Shown: positions 15,411-24,241 of the stretch, piece after piece
Numbering within the stretch: position 1 is the first letter of the stretch
Layout of the letters: every line of letters starts with the position of its first letter
DNA from: TMP-86 sp039807285
GTDB lineage: Bacteria > Pseudomonadota > Gammaproteobacteria > Steroidobacterales > Steroidobacteraceae
Assembly (NCBI GenBank): GCA_044226785.1
Contig: JBGAGK010000006.1
Coordinates: forward strand, 89,912 to 153,911
Reading direction: 5' to 3'
Length of the DNA: 64,000 nt
Program-made: the position numbers and the translations under genes
The notes under the pieces: generated by a model
The model's database searches: none
Seen by the model: the letters and a program-made list of their open reading frames with translations, nothing else
What the model was told of the DNA's origin: nothing

Positions 15411-16300
15411 TGTCGCCCGAGCTGCGCCTGCAAGGCCTTCAGGACCGGATCGAATCGGTGCTTGCCGCGGCGCTGCCGCCGGAGGATCGGGCGCCCACGC
15501 GGCTGCATGCCGCACAGCGATATTCCGTCCTGGGAGGCGGAAAGAGGCTGCGTCCCCTGCTGGTCTATGCAACCGGAGAATGCCTGTCCGTACCGATCAC
15601 CCGCCTTGATGCCCCTGCTGCGGCCGTCGAACTGATCCATGCCTATTCACTGGTGCATGATGATCTGCCGGCCATGGACGATGATGACCTGCGCCGCGGC
15701 CGTCCGACCACCCATCGCGCATTCGATGAGGCAACCGCAATACTGGCCGGGGATGCGTTGCAGGTACTCGCCTTCGAATTGCTGGCCGCTGACGCACCGC
15801 ACGCAGCCGGGCCACGAGCCCGCCTGAAGATGATCCAGATCCTGGCCGAAGCCAGCGGCACTGCCGGCATGGCTGGCGGACAGGCGCTGGACCTGGCCGC
15901 CGTGGGCCGGTCACTCTCACTGGGCGAGCTGGAAACCATGCACCGGATGAAAACCGGTGCCCTGATCCGCGCCAGCGTGCTGCTGGCGGCTGCCTGTGTG
16001 CCGGACCTGCCAGGACCAGCCCTCGCGGACCTGGATGCCTGCGCCCGCGACATCGGTCTGGCCTTCCAGATCAGGGACGACATCCTCGACATCGAGGGCG
16101 AACCCGGTCATCTGGGCAAGCGCACCGGCGCCGATGCCGCCCGCGCCAAACCCACTTACCCGAGCATGCTGGGCCTGGAGCAGGCCAGGGCACAGACCCT
16201 GGAACTCAAGGATCGCGCCCTCCAGCGCCTGGGCAGCCTGTCCGGCGACACTTCATTGCTTGCCTGGCTCGCAGCCTACGTGGTGGACCGACAGGTTTGA
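15410..16300 (+). CDS. ispA: Polyprenyl synthetase, (2E,6E)-farnesyl diphosphate synthase
   Basis: 296 residues. It condenses isopentenyl diphosphate with dimethylallyl/geranyl diphosphate to make farnesyl diphosphate. The first Asp-rich motif DDLPAMDDDDLRRGRPT and the second, QIRDDILDIEG, are intact, as are GGGKRLRP and GGQALDLA. The frame is open much further upstream, but the GTG at 15410, overlapping the xseB stop, fits the family length. Together with dxs just downstream it supplies isoprenoid precursors. Confidence 0.95.
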   Translation: MSPELRLQGLQDRIESVLAAALPPEDRAPTRLHAAQRYSVLGGGKRLRPLLVYATGECLSVPITRLDAPAAAVELIHAYSLVHDDLPAMDDDDLRRGRPTTHRAFDEATAILAGDALQVLAFELLAADAPHAAGPRARLKMIQILAEASGTAGMAGGQALDLAAVGRSLSLGELETMHRMKTGALIRASVLLAAACVPDLPGPALADLDACARDIGLAFQIRDDILDIEGEPGHLGKRTGADAARAKPTYPSMLGLEQARAQTLELKDRALQRLGSLSGDTSLLAWLAAYVVDRQV

Positions 16301-16339
16301 CAGGCGAACGCCCGGCTCTCCCGGTTAGAATCACGGTTC

Positions 16340-18235
16340 ATGAATCCGCCGGACGACAGATTCCCGTTGCTTTCGCGCATCGACTCACCGGCCGACCTGC
16401 GCGATCTGCCACGCTCGCAACTCCAGGAGCTCAATGACGAATTGCGCCGCTACCTGATCACCACGGTCAGCCAGATGGGCGGGCATTTCGCGGCAGGACT
16501 GGGCACGGTGGAACTGACGGTTGCCCTTCATCGCGTCTTCGACACACCGCAGGACCGGCTCATATGGGATGTGGGCCACCAGGCCTATCCGCACAAGGTG
16601 CTGACCGGGCGGCGCGACCAGTTGCGAACCATCAAGCAGGCCGGTGGCCTGGCACCGTTCCCCACCCGTGAGGAAAGCCCCTTTGACACATTCGGGGTGG
16701 GCCATTCGAGCACCTCCATCAGCGCGGCACTGGGCATGGCCATTGCCGCGGCCGCCCGCGCAGAATCCCGACGTGTCATCGCAGTCATAGGCGATGGCGC
16801 GATGAGCGCCGGCATGGCGTTCGAGGCGCTGAATCACGCAGGGAGCCTCGACGTGAACCTGCTGGTCATCCTCAACGACAACGACATGTCGATATCGGAA
16901 AACGTCGGCGCCATGTCGAACTACTTCGCCAGGGTCCTTTCCGGCAAGCTCTACGCAACCCTGCGCGAAGGCGGCAAGAAGGTGCTGCGGCAGATGCCCA
17001 CCGTCTGGGAGCTGGCCCGCCGCTCCGAATCACACATGAAGGGCATGGTCCTGCCTGGAACCATCTTCGAGGAAATGGGGCTCAACTACATCGGGCCCAT
17101 CGACGGACACGATCTGGATGCGCTGATACGCACGCTGCAGAACATGCGCGACCTGAAGGGTCCGCAGTTCCTGCACGTGGTCACCCGCAAGGGCAAGGGA
17201 TTCGCCGCTGCCGAGGCCGATCCGATCAAGTGGCACGGACCCGGGCCTTTCGATGCCGCAAGTGCCACCATCTTCAAGGAAAAATCCACCGGACCTTCCT
17301 ACTCCCAGATCTTCGGCCAATGGCTGTGCGACATGGCCGAAAGGGATCCTCGCATCATCGGCATCACCCCGGCGATGCGCGAAGGCTCGGGCATGGTGGA
17401 GTTCGAAAGACGCTTTCCCGACCGCTATTTCGATGTGGCCATTGCCGAACAGCACGCGGTGACCTTTGCCGCCGGCCTCGCCTGCGAGGGAATGCGCCCG
17501 GTGGTTGCCATCTACTCCACGTTCCTGCAGCGCGCCTATGACCAGCTCATCCATGACGTGGCGCTCCAGAACCTGCCGGTGCTGTTCGCCGTGGATCGCG
17601 CCGGACTGGTGGGCGGGGACGGCGCCACCCACCAGGGAAGCTTCGACTTCAGCTTTCTGCGCTGCATCCCCAATCTGGTGATCATGGCGCCAAGCGACGA
17701 GAATGAATGCCGGCAGATGCTGTACACCGGGACAACCCTCCCCGGCCCATCTGCTGTGCGCTATCCGCGCGGCAACGGGCCCGGTGAGCCGGCGCGGACG
17801 GAAATGACCGGGCTTCCGGTTGGCAAGGCAGCGCTGCGCCGCGAGGGCCGGTCAGGTCTTGTGTTTCTCGGTTTCGGAAGCATGGTGGCGGTGGCCGGGC
17901 AACTCGGAGAGGAATTCGACGCCACGGTCGTGAACATGAGATATGTCAAGCCTCTGGACGAGGAGCTGGTCTGCCGTCTGGCATCCAGAGCCCGGGCGAT
18001 CGTCACCCTGGAGGAGAATGTCGTGGCGGGCGGCGCTGGCAGCGCCGTGGCGGAATCCCTGAGCCGGGCGGGACTGTGCCTGCCGATCCTGCACATCGGC
18101 ATTCCAGACCGGTTCATCGCACATGGTTCCCGTGAGGACTGCCTGGCGGATGCCGGGCTGGATCTGGTGTCGGTCCGCATGCGGGTGCAGGCCTGGTGGC
18201 GCCCCGGTTTGCGTCTGGCCGCCGAAGCCAACTGA
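16340..18235 (+). CDS. dxs: 1-deoxy-D-xylulose-5-phosphate synthase
   Basis: 631 residues, full length. First step of the MEP isoprenoid pathway (pyruvate plus glyceraldehyde 3-phosphate). Visible signatures are GHQAYPHKVLTGR, VGHSSTSISAALGMA, the thiamine diphosphate site GDGAMSAGMAFEALN...NDNDMSIS, EQHAVTFAAGLA with the catalytic Glu, and DRAGLVGGDGATHQG. It lies 39 bases after ispA in the xseB-ispA-dxs cluster and is followed by folE2. Confidence 0.97.
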   Translation: MNPPDDRFPLLSRIDSPADLRDLPRSQLQELNDELRRYLITTVSQMGGHFAAGLGTVELTVALHRVFDTPQDRLIWDVGHQAYPHKVLTGRRDQLRTIKQAGGLAPFPTREESPFDTFGVGHSSTSISAALGMAIAAAARAESRRVIAVIGDGAMSAGMAFEALNHAGSLDVNLLVILNDNDMSISENVGAMSNYFARVLSGKLYATLREGGKKVLRQMPTVWELARRSESHMKGMVLPGTIFEEMGLNYIGPIDGHDLDALIRTLQNMRDLKGPQFLHVVTRKGKGFAAAEADPIKWHGPGPFDAASATIFKEKSTGPSYSQIFGQWLCDMAERDPRIIGITPAMREGSGMVEFERRFPDRYFDVAIAEQHAVTFAAGLACEGMRPVVAIYSTFLQRAYDQLIHDVALQNLPVLFAVDRAGLVGGDGATHQGSFDFSFLRCIPNLVIMAPSDENECRQMLYTGTTLPGPSAVRYPRGNGPGEPARTEMTGLPVGKAALRREGRSGLVFLGFGSMVAVAGQLGEEFDATVVNMRYVKPLDEELVCRLASRARAIVTLEENVVAGGAGSAVAESLSRAGLCLPILHIGIPDRFIAHGSREDCLADAGLDLVSVRMRVQAWWRPGLRLAAEAN

Positions 18236-18253
18236 GGGCAGAATCGAGGACGC

Positions 18254-19081
18254 ATGAGTGTAGAAAATCCCCTGAAGCGGAAGAAACCCCTGGGTTCGGG
18301 CATCGAGGACGTGCAGGGCCGGTCGGACCAGCGGCAGGTGCCGATCAACAAGGTCGGCGTCAAGGACATCTATCACCCGGTACGGGTGCGCGACCGTGCA
18401 GGCGGCGAGCAGCACACCATTGCCAACTTCAACATGTACGTCAACCTGCCGCATGACTTCAAGGGCACACACATGTCACGCTTCGTGGAGATACTCCACC
18501 GCGGCGAACGTGAGATCTCGGTGGAGTCATTCCGGCGCATGCTGGCAGACATGACGCATCATCTGGATGCCACCGCAGGCCACATCGAAATGTCATTCCC
18601 GTATTTCGTCATGAAACGCGCGCCGGTCTCCGGCGTGCAGAGCCTGATGGATTACAAGGTCTCCATGCATGGGGAGCATCGCGAGGGCCGGACTCACATC
18701 TGGGTGAAAGTCGTGGTCGCGGCCACCAGCCTGTGCCCCTGCTCGAAGGAGATCTCCGAATACGGGGCACACAACCAGCGCTCCCACATCACCATCAATG
18801 CCCGCATCCGGGAGCACATGTGGCTGGAGGAACTGATCGAGATTGCGGAAAGCCAGGCCTCCTGCGAGGTCTACGGCATCCTCAAGCGGTCAGACGAGAA
18901 ATTCGTGACCGAACGTGCCTACACGAACCCGAAATTCGTGGAGGACATCGTTCGTGACGTGGCAGTGGCATTGAACCACGAAGCCCGGGTGCGCGCCTAC
19001 ACGGTGGAATGCGAGAATTTCGAGTCGATCCACAACCACTCGGCGTACGCCCTGATCGAGCACGACAAGGACGCGGACTGA
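18254..19081 (+). CDS. folE2: GTP cyclohydrolase FolE2 (type IB)
   Basis: 275 residues. It converts GTP to dihydroneopterin triphosphate for folate synthesis. Family signatures are QVPINKVGVKDIYHPV, HMSRFVEIL, the metal/catalytic cysteine region TSLCPCSKEISEYGAHNQRS, and the C-terminal NFESIHNHSAYA. FolE2 is independent of zinc-only chemistry and is often used as a zinc-sparing substitute for FolE; no zur-type box was recognised here. It starts 18 bases after dxs. Confidence 0.95.
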   Translation: MSVENPLKRKKPLGSGIEDVQGRSDQRQVPINKVGVKDIYHPVRVRDRAGGEQHTIANFNMYVNLPHDFKGTHMSRFVEILHRGEREISVESFRRMLADMTHHLDATAGHIEMSFPYFVMKRAPVSGVQSLMDYKVSMHGEHREGRTHIWVKVVVAATSLCPCSKEISEYGAHNQRSHITINARIREHMWLEELIEIAESQASCEVYGILKRSDEKFVTERAYTNPKFVEDIVRDVAVALNHEARVRAYTVECENFESIHNHSAYALIEHDKDAD

Positions 19082-19085
19082 AGGC

Positions 19086-20408
19086 TCAGGCGGTGCCGGC
19101 TTCGGCGCGCTGCAGACGGCCGATCATGTTGCGCAGGAAGACCTGGTTGAACCTCAACTGGCATTCCGCCGAGACCTGCTCCAGCAGGGTCGAGCTCACC
19201 TTCATCACGGTCACCGAACCGGCGGCGCGGATGGTGGCCGTGCGCTTGGCCCCGCGAACGTAGGACGTCTCGCCAAAGCAGTCCCCCGCATCCAGCTGGC
19301 CCAGCGCCCGTGCATTTCGTTCCACTGCCACGATGCCGTGCACGATGATGTAGAAGCGGTCATCCATCTCGCCTTCCTTGACGATCTCCTCGCGGTCAGC
19401 ATAGTCCTGCCAGCTGCTGGCCCGCAGCACCTCCCAGATTTCCTCGTGCGAGAACTCATGGAAGAACTTCAGCTTGCGCAACATGCTGAACTGTTCCTGC
19501 TGGTCGATGCGCTTGTACTGCGCCCGCAGCTTCTGATGCACGCGGGTCAGTTCCGCGGCGAAATCCAGCCCCGTCTTGTAGCGCTTGGCAGGATCCTTCT
19601 GCAGCGCCATCGCCGTCACGTTCTCCAGTTCCTCGGGGATTTCCGGACGAAGCGTGTGGATGGGCGGCGGCGTCGCAAACACGATCTGGTGCAGGAGTTT
19701 CTGCAGGTTGCCGGCACGGAACGGCCGGGTCCCGGTCAGCAGTTCGTACATCACCGCACCCAGCGAATACAGGTCCGAGCGGTTGGTCAGCTCGACGGAC
19801 TGCACCTGCTCGGGTGACATGTACGAGGGGCTTCCGGCAATGCCCTCGATGCGCGAGATCTCCGAATCCGCGACCAGCGCAATGCCAAAATCGATGATGC
19901 GCACGTCACTGTCCAGCGTGAGCATGATGTTGCTGGGCTTGATGTCGCGATGGATGACGCCGCGCGAGTGCGCGTAATGCAGGGCGCGCGCCGCCTTGTA
20001 GATGATCTCGACCACATCATCCACGCGCAGCAGGTTGTCCGGCCGGCAATAGGCAGACAGGGTCCGGGCACCATGCACGTGCTCGGTGACGATGTAGCAG
20101 CGGCCGTTTTCCTCGCCCGCGTCATAGATGGGCAGGATGTTCGGGTGTTGCAGCATGCCCACCATGTGGGCCTCGGACAGGAACATCTTGCGGGCAATGC
20201 GGCGGCGCTCCTCATCGCCACTGGCGTCGATGCTGTAGACCTTGATGGCAACGTCGCGCCCGTAATACGGATCGTGCGACAGGTACACCGTACCGGTGCT
20301 GCCGCGGCCCACCTCATTGATGATCACGTACTTGCCGATCTTCTCGGGTATCGGCGGCTGACGTCCCGCAGCGGGTTTATGGGAGTTCAGGGATCGCAGG
20401 TTGCTCAC
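19086..20408 (-). CDS. Ser/Thr kinase fused to cyclic-nucleotide-binding domain
   Basis: 440 residues. The kinase domain (about 24-290) has GRGSTGTVY, VAIK (Lys56), HRDIKPSNIML, DFGIAL and SPEQV, all intact. After a helical linker comes a Crp-type cNMP-binding fold (about 310-425) with FYIIVHGIVAVE and the phosphate-binding cassette-like LDAGDCFGETSYVRGAKRTATI. The cassette retains GE but lacks the typical R-A/S pair immediately after, so ligand specificity is unclear. There is no transmembrane segment. The fusion predicts a cytoplasmic kinase gated by a cyclic nucleotide or related small ligand. It converges with folE2, 4 bases apart. Confidence 0.88.
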   Translation of the reverse strand: MSNLRSLNSHKPAAGRQPPIPEKIGKYVIINEVGRGSTGTVYLSHDPYYGRDVAIKVYSIDASGDEERRRIARKMFLSEAHMVGMLQHPNILPIYDAGEENGRCYIVTEHVHGARTLSAYCRPDNLLRVDDVVEIIYKAARALHYAHSRGVIHRDIKPSNIMLTLDSDVRIIDFGIALVADSEISRIEGIAGSPSYMSPEQVQSVELTNRSDLYSLGAVMYELLTGTRPFRAGNLQKLLHQIVFATPPPIHTLRPEIPEELENVTAMALQKDPAKRYKTGLDFAAELTRVHQKLRAQYKRIDQQEQFSMLRKLKFFHEFSHEEIWEVLRASSWQDYADREEIVKEGEMDDRFYIIVHGIVAVERNARALGQLDAGDCFGETSYVRGAKRTATIRAAGSVTVMKVSSTLLEQVSAECQLRFNQVFLRNMIGRLQRAEAGTA

Positions 20409-20498
20409 GTCGGTCAGCCACTGGCACGGGGGTTGGGGATGGTGAGCGCCAGCATACTTAACGAGACCGGGATCAGACTGTGACGGAGGTCCGCCGCT

Positions 20499-21497
20499 TC
20501 AGCGAAAATGCTCGTAACCGGCTGGATGGCCCTCGAGCGGTCTGCCATCCATCGACCACGTCACACCGCTCCCGGCGCACAGTTCGCCGATCTGCGAAAG
20601 CTTCAGCTGGCATTGCCCGGCCGCTGCCAGCAGGTCTGCCAGCCTTCCGGAAGGCACGGACAGAAGCAGCTCGTAGTCATCGCCACCCGACAGCGCCCAG
20701 TGCCGCGCCTTCTCCTGCGGCACGAGGGACCGCAGCGCCGGCGACAGTGGCAAACGATCCACTGCCACCCGGGCGGCCACGCCGCTGGCCATGGCGAGCT
20801 TCGGCAGATCGCCGGCAATCCCGTCCGACAGATCCATGGCGGCCGTGGCGAGACCCCGAGCCAGGCGGCCAAATTCCACCCTGGGCTCGGGGTATTCGAA
20901 CCGGTGGCGCAACTCGCTGCGGAAAGACGTGGCTGCTCTCGCCCCCTTCTCGTCCGCCGGTGCGTCTGCCCGCAGGTTGCCGCTTGCGATGGCAAGCCCG
21001 GCCGCGGCATCACCCAGGGTTCCAGTCACCACCAGCAGATCGCCCGGCCGTCCGCCACTGCGACGCAGCGCAGTGCCACGCTCCACCCAGCCCGACAGTT
21101 GCACGCTCACCGTCAAGGGACCCGAGGTGGTGTCACCGCCGACCAGCTCGACACCGTGACGCCCGGCGAGATCGAACCAGCCGTCCGCAAACTCCCCGAG
21201 CCAGCGCTCCTCAGGCTCCCGCAATGTCAGGCCCATCAACGCCCAGGCCGGTGTGGCGCCCATGGCCGCCAGATCGCTCAGATTCACTGCCAGCGCACGA
21301 TGGCCGACACTGCGTGCATCGGCATCTTCCGGAAAATGCCGGCCCGCAACGATGGTGTCCAGCGCTGCGACCAGATCGCTCCCCGGTGGCAGTTCCAGCA
21401 GCGCCGCGTCATCGCCAATGCCGAGCCTCACGCCGTGATCATGATGCGGGGGCCGGCGGAAGAACCGGTCGATGATTTCGAATTCACCCAGCGCCAT
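20499..21497 (-). CDS. thiL: Thiamine-monophosphate kinase
   Basis: 332 residues. It phosphorylates thiamine monophosphate to thiamine diphosphate, the cofactor also needed by Dxs and the 2-oxoacid oxidoreductase in this window. Visible motifs are GIGDDAALLE, NLSDLAAMGATP, VGGDTTSGPL, DLSDGIAGDL and SGGDDYELL. It is the last gene of the nrdR-rib-nusB-thiL run, starting 18 bases after nusB. Confidence 0.95.
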   Translation of the reverse strand: MALGEFEIIDRFFRRPPHHDHGVRLGIGDDAALLELPPGSDLVAALDTIVAGRHFPEDADARSVGHRALAVNLSDLAAMGATPAWALMGLTLREPEERWLGEFADGWFDLAGRHGVELVGGDTTSGPLTVSVQLSGWVERGTALRRSGGRPGDLLVVTGTLGDAAAGLAIASGNLRADAPADEKGARAATSFRSELRHRFEYPEPRVEFGRLARGLATAAMDLSDGIAGDLPKLAMASGVAARVAVDRLPLSPALRSLVPQEKARHWALSGGDDYELLLSVPSGRLADLLAAAGQCQLKLSQIGELCAGSGVTWSMDGRPLEGHPAGYEHFR

Positions 21498-21515
21498 GCA
21501 CCTGCCCAGTGCCGG

Positions 21516-21959
21516 TCAGGATGCGGCACCGTATTCGGTGCTGCGCATTTCGCGTGCCGCCCGGTCCAGCACCGCATTGACGTACTTGTGGCCGTCGGTC
21601 GCACCGAATCGCCTGGCCAGCTTCACCGCCTCGTCCAGGATCACCCGATAGGGCAGTTCCGGATGCGACAGCAACTCGTGCAACCCCAGCCAAAGGACGG
21701 CCCGCTCGACAGGATCCAGATCGTTCGGCAGGATCTGGCCGAACCGGGCCGCGAACGCGTCGAGTTCGCCGGTCTGCTCGCTGATCCCCATCAGCAGCGA
21801 ACGGAAGTATTCCAGGTCGGCGCGGCTGGCCTGGGGATCGGTGGCGTATTGCTGATAGACATCCTGCCAGGGGCGCGGATTGATCTGCAGTTGATACAAG
21901 GCCTGCAACGCCGCACGGCGCGCATGATGGCGCGCCCGGATCACTGCACGGCCATTCAT
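21516..21959 (-). CDS. nusB: Transcription antitermination factor NusB
   Basis: 147 residues, normal length. NusB with NusE (S10) binds boxA of rRNA operons. Signatures are ARRAALQALYQLQ, LDPVERAVLWLGLHELL, PYRVILDEAVKLARRFG and YVNAVLDRAAR. The ATG at 21959 overlaps the ribH stop by 4 bases; the longer upstream frame is a shadow of ribH. Confidence 0.95.
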   Translation of the reverse strand: MNGRAVIRARHHARRAALQALYQLQINPRPWQDVYQQYATDPQASRADLEYFRSLLMGISEQTGELDAFAARFGQILPNDLDPVERAVLWLGLHELLSHPELPYRVILDEAVKLARRFGATDGHKYVNAVLDRAAREMRSTEYGAAS

Positions 21960-22516
21960 TGGCCGCCCGTTCCACGTCCGGCCGCCCGCGGCATGCTGCG
22001 CAGCAGGTGCACCATGTCGATGGCGGTCATCGCCGCATCCGCGCCCTTGTTGCCGCGACGGCCGCCGGCACGTTCGCGCGCCTGTTTCTCGGTGTCGGTG
22101 GTCAGCACACCGAAGATCACCGGCACGCCGGTATCCAGCGCCACCCGCGACAGACCTGCCGCGCACTCGCCAGCCACGAAATCGAAATGAGGCGTATCGC
22201 CGCGGATCACGGCTCCCAGGGCGATGACTGCATGGAACCGGCCACTTCGCGCCAGACGCCGGGCAGCCACGGCCAGCTCGAACGCACCGGGCACCCGCCA
22301 CACGGACACGTTGCCGCGCGCTGCACCGTGAGCGAGGAGCAATTCCAGAGCGCCATCGACCAGGGGCGTGACGATGAAGTCGTTGAAGCGGGCCGCCACG
22401 ATGCCGATGCGCAGGCCGCGGGCGCGGCGCTGCCGCTGTTCCGCCTGCTGGCGTGAAGGACCTGCACTGGAGTGGCTGGACATGATGCGCGGATTATAGG
22501 CTGTGGCCACCGACAT
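21956..22516 (-). CDS. ribH: 6,7-dimethyl-8-ribityllumazine synthase
   Basis: Penultimate step of riboflavin synthesis. Motifs include RIGIVAARFND, VWRVPGAFELAVAARRLA, GAVIRGDTPHFDFV and PVIFGVLTTDTEKQARERAG. From 22516 it has 186 residues, with an N-terminal extension of about 30 residues compared with typical proteins. The start at 22516 has GGAAG upstream and overlaps ribBA by 23 bases. The ATG at 22483 (175 residues) avoids the overlap but lacks a clear ribosome-binding site. Confidence 0.93.
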   Translation of the reverse strand: MSVATAYNPRIMSSHSSAGPSRQQAEQRQRRARGLRIGIVAARFNDFIVTPLVDGALELLLAHGAARGNVSVWRVPGAFELAVAARRLARSGRFHAVIALGAVIRGDTPHFDFVAGECAAGLSRVALDTGVPVIFGVLTTDTEKQARERAGGRRGNKGADAAMTAIDMVHLLRSMPRAAGRGTGGQ

Positions 22517-23630
22517 AGTCGGTGACTTCCAGTCCGAATGCTGCCAGGCCCTGCAACTGCTTGGGCGCGCTCAGCACCCGCATTCGGGTGAGCCCCAGGT
22601 CCTTCAGGATCTGCGCACCGATCCCGTGAGTGCGCAGCACTGTCGCACCCGGCAAATGGGCCCCGGGGCGGGTATCGGCCATGCGGGCATCCACCCTGGC
22701 ATCGAGCTGGCGCACGCTGGCCATCAGGTCGCGAGGCGTCTCTTCCGGCTGCAGGATCACCATCACGCCGGAGGGTTCTCGCGCGATGCGCTCGATGGCT
22801 GCGCGCAGCGGCCATCCCAGGCTCTCCGCCTGGACTCCCACCAGATCGCGCAGCGTTTCCTTCACATGCACCCGGACCAGCGGCGGCACTGCCGGGTCCA
22901 GCTCGCCCTTGACCAGCACGATGTGCACGTTCCGGTGCACGTGATCCTCATAACAGCAGAGGCGAAAGCTGCCAAACTCGGTCTGGACGGTACCGTCGTA
23001 GATGCGCTCCACGGTTCGCTCGTTCTTCAGCCGGTACCGTATCAGGTCGGCGATCGTGCCGATCCTGAGCGAATGATGCCGGGCGAACTTCTCCAGATCC
23101 GCCCGCCGCGCCATGGTCCCGTCGTCATTGAGCACTTCGACGATGACCGCCGCCGGCTCGAATCCGGCCAACCGGGCCAGATCGCAGCCCGCCTCGGTAT
23201 GGCCGGCGCGCGTGAGCACGCCGCCCGGCTGAGCCATCAGCGGGAAGATGTGTCCCGGCTGCCGAAGGTTCTCCGGAACCGCATCGGGGGCAACCGCCGC
23301 GCGCACGGTCTGCGCGCGATCATGCGCGGATATGCCCGTGGTGACGCCCTCCGCCGCCTCGATGGACAGCGTGAAATTCGTCCGGTGGGATTCGTCGGTG
23401 TCGGACACCATGAGCGGCAGGCGCAGCTGACGGCAGCGCTCGCGCGTAAGCGTCAGGCAGATCAGTCCACGGCCGTAGCGGGCCATGAAATTGATGTCCT
23501 CGGGCCGTACACGGCTCGCAGCCATGATCAGATCGCCCTCGTTCTCGCGATCCTCGTCGTCCATGATCACGACCATGCGACCCTGGCGCAGGTCCTCGAG
23601 GATCTCGTCGATGCTGTTGAAGCCAGTCAT
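22494..23630 (-). CDS. ribBA: RibBA-type: active DHBP synthase with degenerate GTP cyclohydrolase II domain
   Basis: 378 residues. The N-terminal RibB half (about 1-205) keeps DDEDRENEGDLIMAA and HTEAGCDLARLAG, so 3,4-dihydroxy-2-butanone 4-phosphate synthesis should work. The C-terminal half aligns with RibA (YEDHVHRNVHIVLVKGE), but the zinc-binding segment, usually C...GD..GS.RCDC, is replaced by VKETLRDLVGVQAESLGWPL and has no cysteines. GTP cyclohydrolase II activity is therefore unlikely, and a separate RibA should exist elsewhere. The ATG at 23630 is preferred over the GTG at 23642. Confidence 0.93.
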   Translation of the reverse strand: MTGFNSIDEILEDLRQGRMVVIMDDEDRENEGDLIMAASRVRPEDINFMARYGRGLICLTLTRERCRQLRLPLMVSDTDESHRTNFTLSIEAAEGVTTGISAHDRAQTVRAAVAPDAVPENLRQPGHIFPLMAQPGGVLTRAGHTEAGCDLARLAGFEPAAVIVEVLNDDGTMARRADLEKFARHHSLRIGTIADLIRYRLKNERTVERIYDGTVQTEFGSFRLCCYEDHVHRNVHIVLVKGELDPAVPPLVRVHVKETLRDLVGVQAESLGWPLRAAIERIAREPSGVMVILQPEETPRDLMASVRQLDARVDARMADTRPGAHLPGATVLRTHGIGAQILKDLGLTRMRVLSAPKQLQGLAAFGLEVTDYVGGHSL

Positions 23631-23644
23631 GGATCCGGACACCT

Positions 23645-24238
23645 TCAGTTCTTTGGCAACAATCGGTCAAGGTAGCGCGCGATCAGGTCGATTTCCACGT
23701 TGACCTGATCATCCACCCCGCGACTTCCCAGGGAGGTCACGGCAAGGGTATGCGGGATGATGTTCACATCGAAACGGCGTTCCTGCACCGAGTTCACGGT
23801 CAGGCTCACACCGTCCAGGCATATCGATCCCTTGGCTGCGACAAATCGCATCAGTTCCTTCGGCAGTTCGAACTCCATGCGCCGCGAGCGCGCGTCCGCG
23901 TGCATGGACACGAGCCGACCGATGCCATCCACATGCCCGCTCACCAGATGACCGCCGAGCGCATCTCCGGCCCTCAGCGCAGGCTCCAGGTTCACCGGAT
24001 CCCCGGGACCCAGCCGCGACAGGGTGGTCCGCAGCAGCGTCTCACGGGAGACATCAGCTTCGAACCTCTGGTCCTCCCGTTCGACCACCGTCAGGCACAC
24101 GCCCTGGACGCTGATACTGTCACCGATGCGGATCCGTCCGAAATCCAGGCCGGCAGCATGAATGCCAAGGCGCAGGTCGCCATCGCGGGTCTGCACCGAA
24201 TCGACCCTGCCCAGCGCCGTGATGATGCCGGTGAACAT
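23645..24238 (-). CDS. ribE: Riboflavin synthase, alpha subunit
   Basis: 197 residues with the two-lobed lumazine-binding repeat. The first lobe starts MFTGIITALGRV; key phrases are GDSISVQGVCLTV, GGHLVSGHVDGIG and the second-lobe GSICLDGVSLTVNSV. It converts two lumazines to riboflavin plus the pyrimidine. It lies between ribD (3 bases away) and ribBA in the operon. Confidence 0.95.
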   Translation of the reverse strand: MFTGIITALGRVDSVQTRDGDLRLGIHAAGLDFGRIRIGDSISVQGVCLTVVEREDQRFEADVSRETLLRTTLSRLGPGDPVNLEPALRAGDALGGHLVSGHVDGIGRLVSMHADARSRRMEFELPKELMRFVAAKGSICLDGVSLTVNSVQERRFDVNIIPHTLAVTSLGSRGVDDQVNVEIDLIARYLDRLLPKN

Positions 24239-24241
24239 GCC

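Noticed and set aside
20508..22190. Plus-strand frame of 560 codons opposite thiL, nusB and ribH.
   Set aside because: Shadow frame of three well-conserved genes; its translation shows no family similarity.
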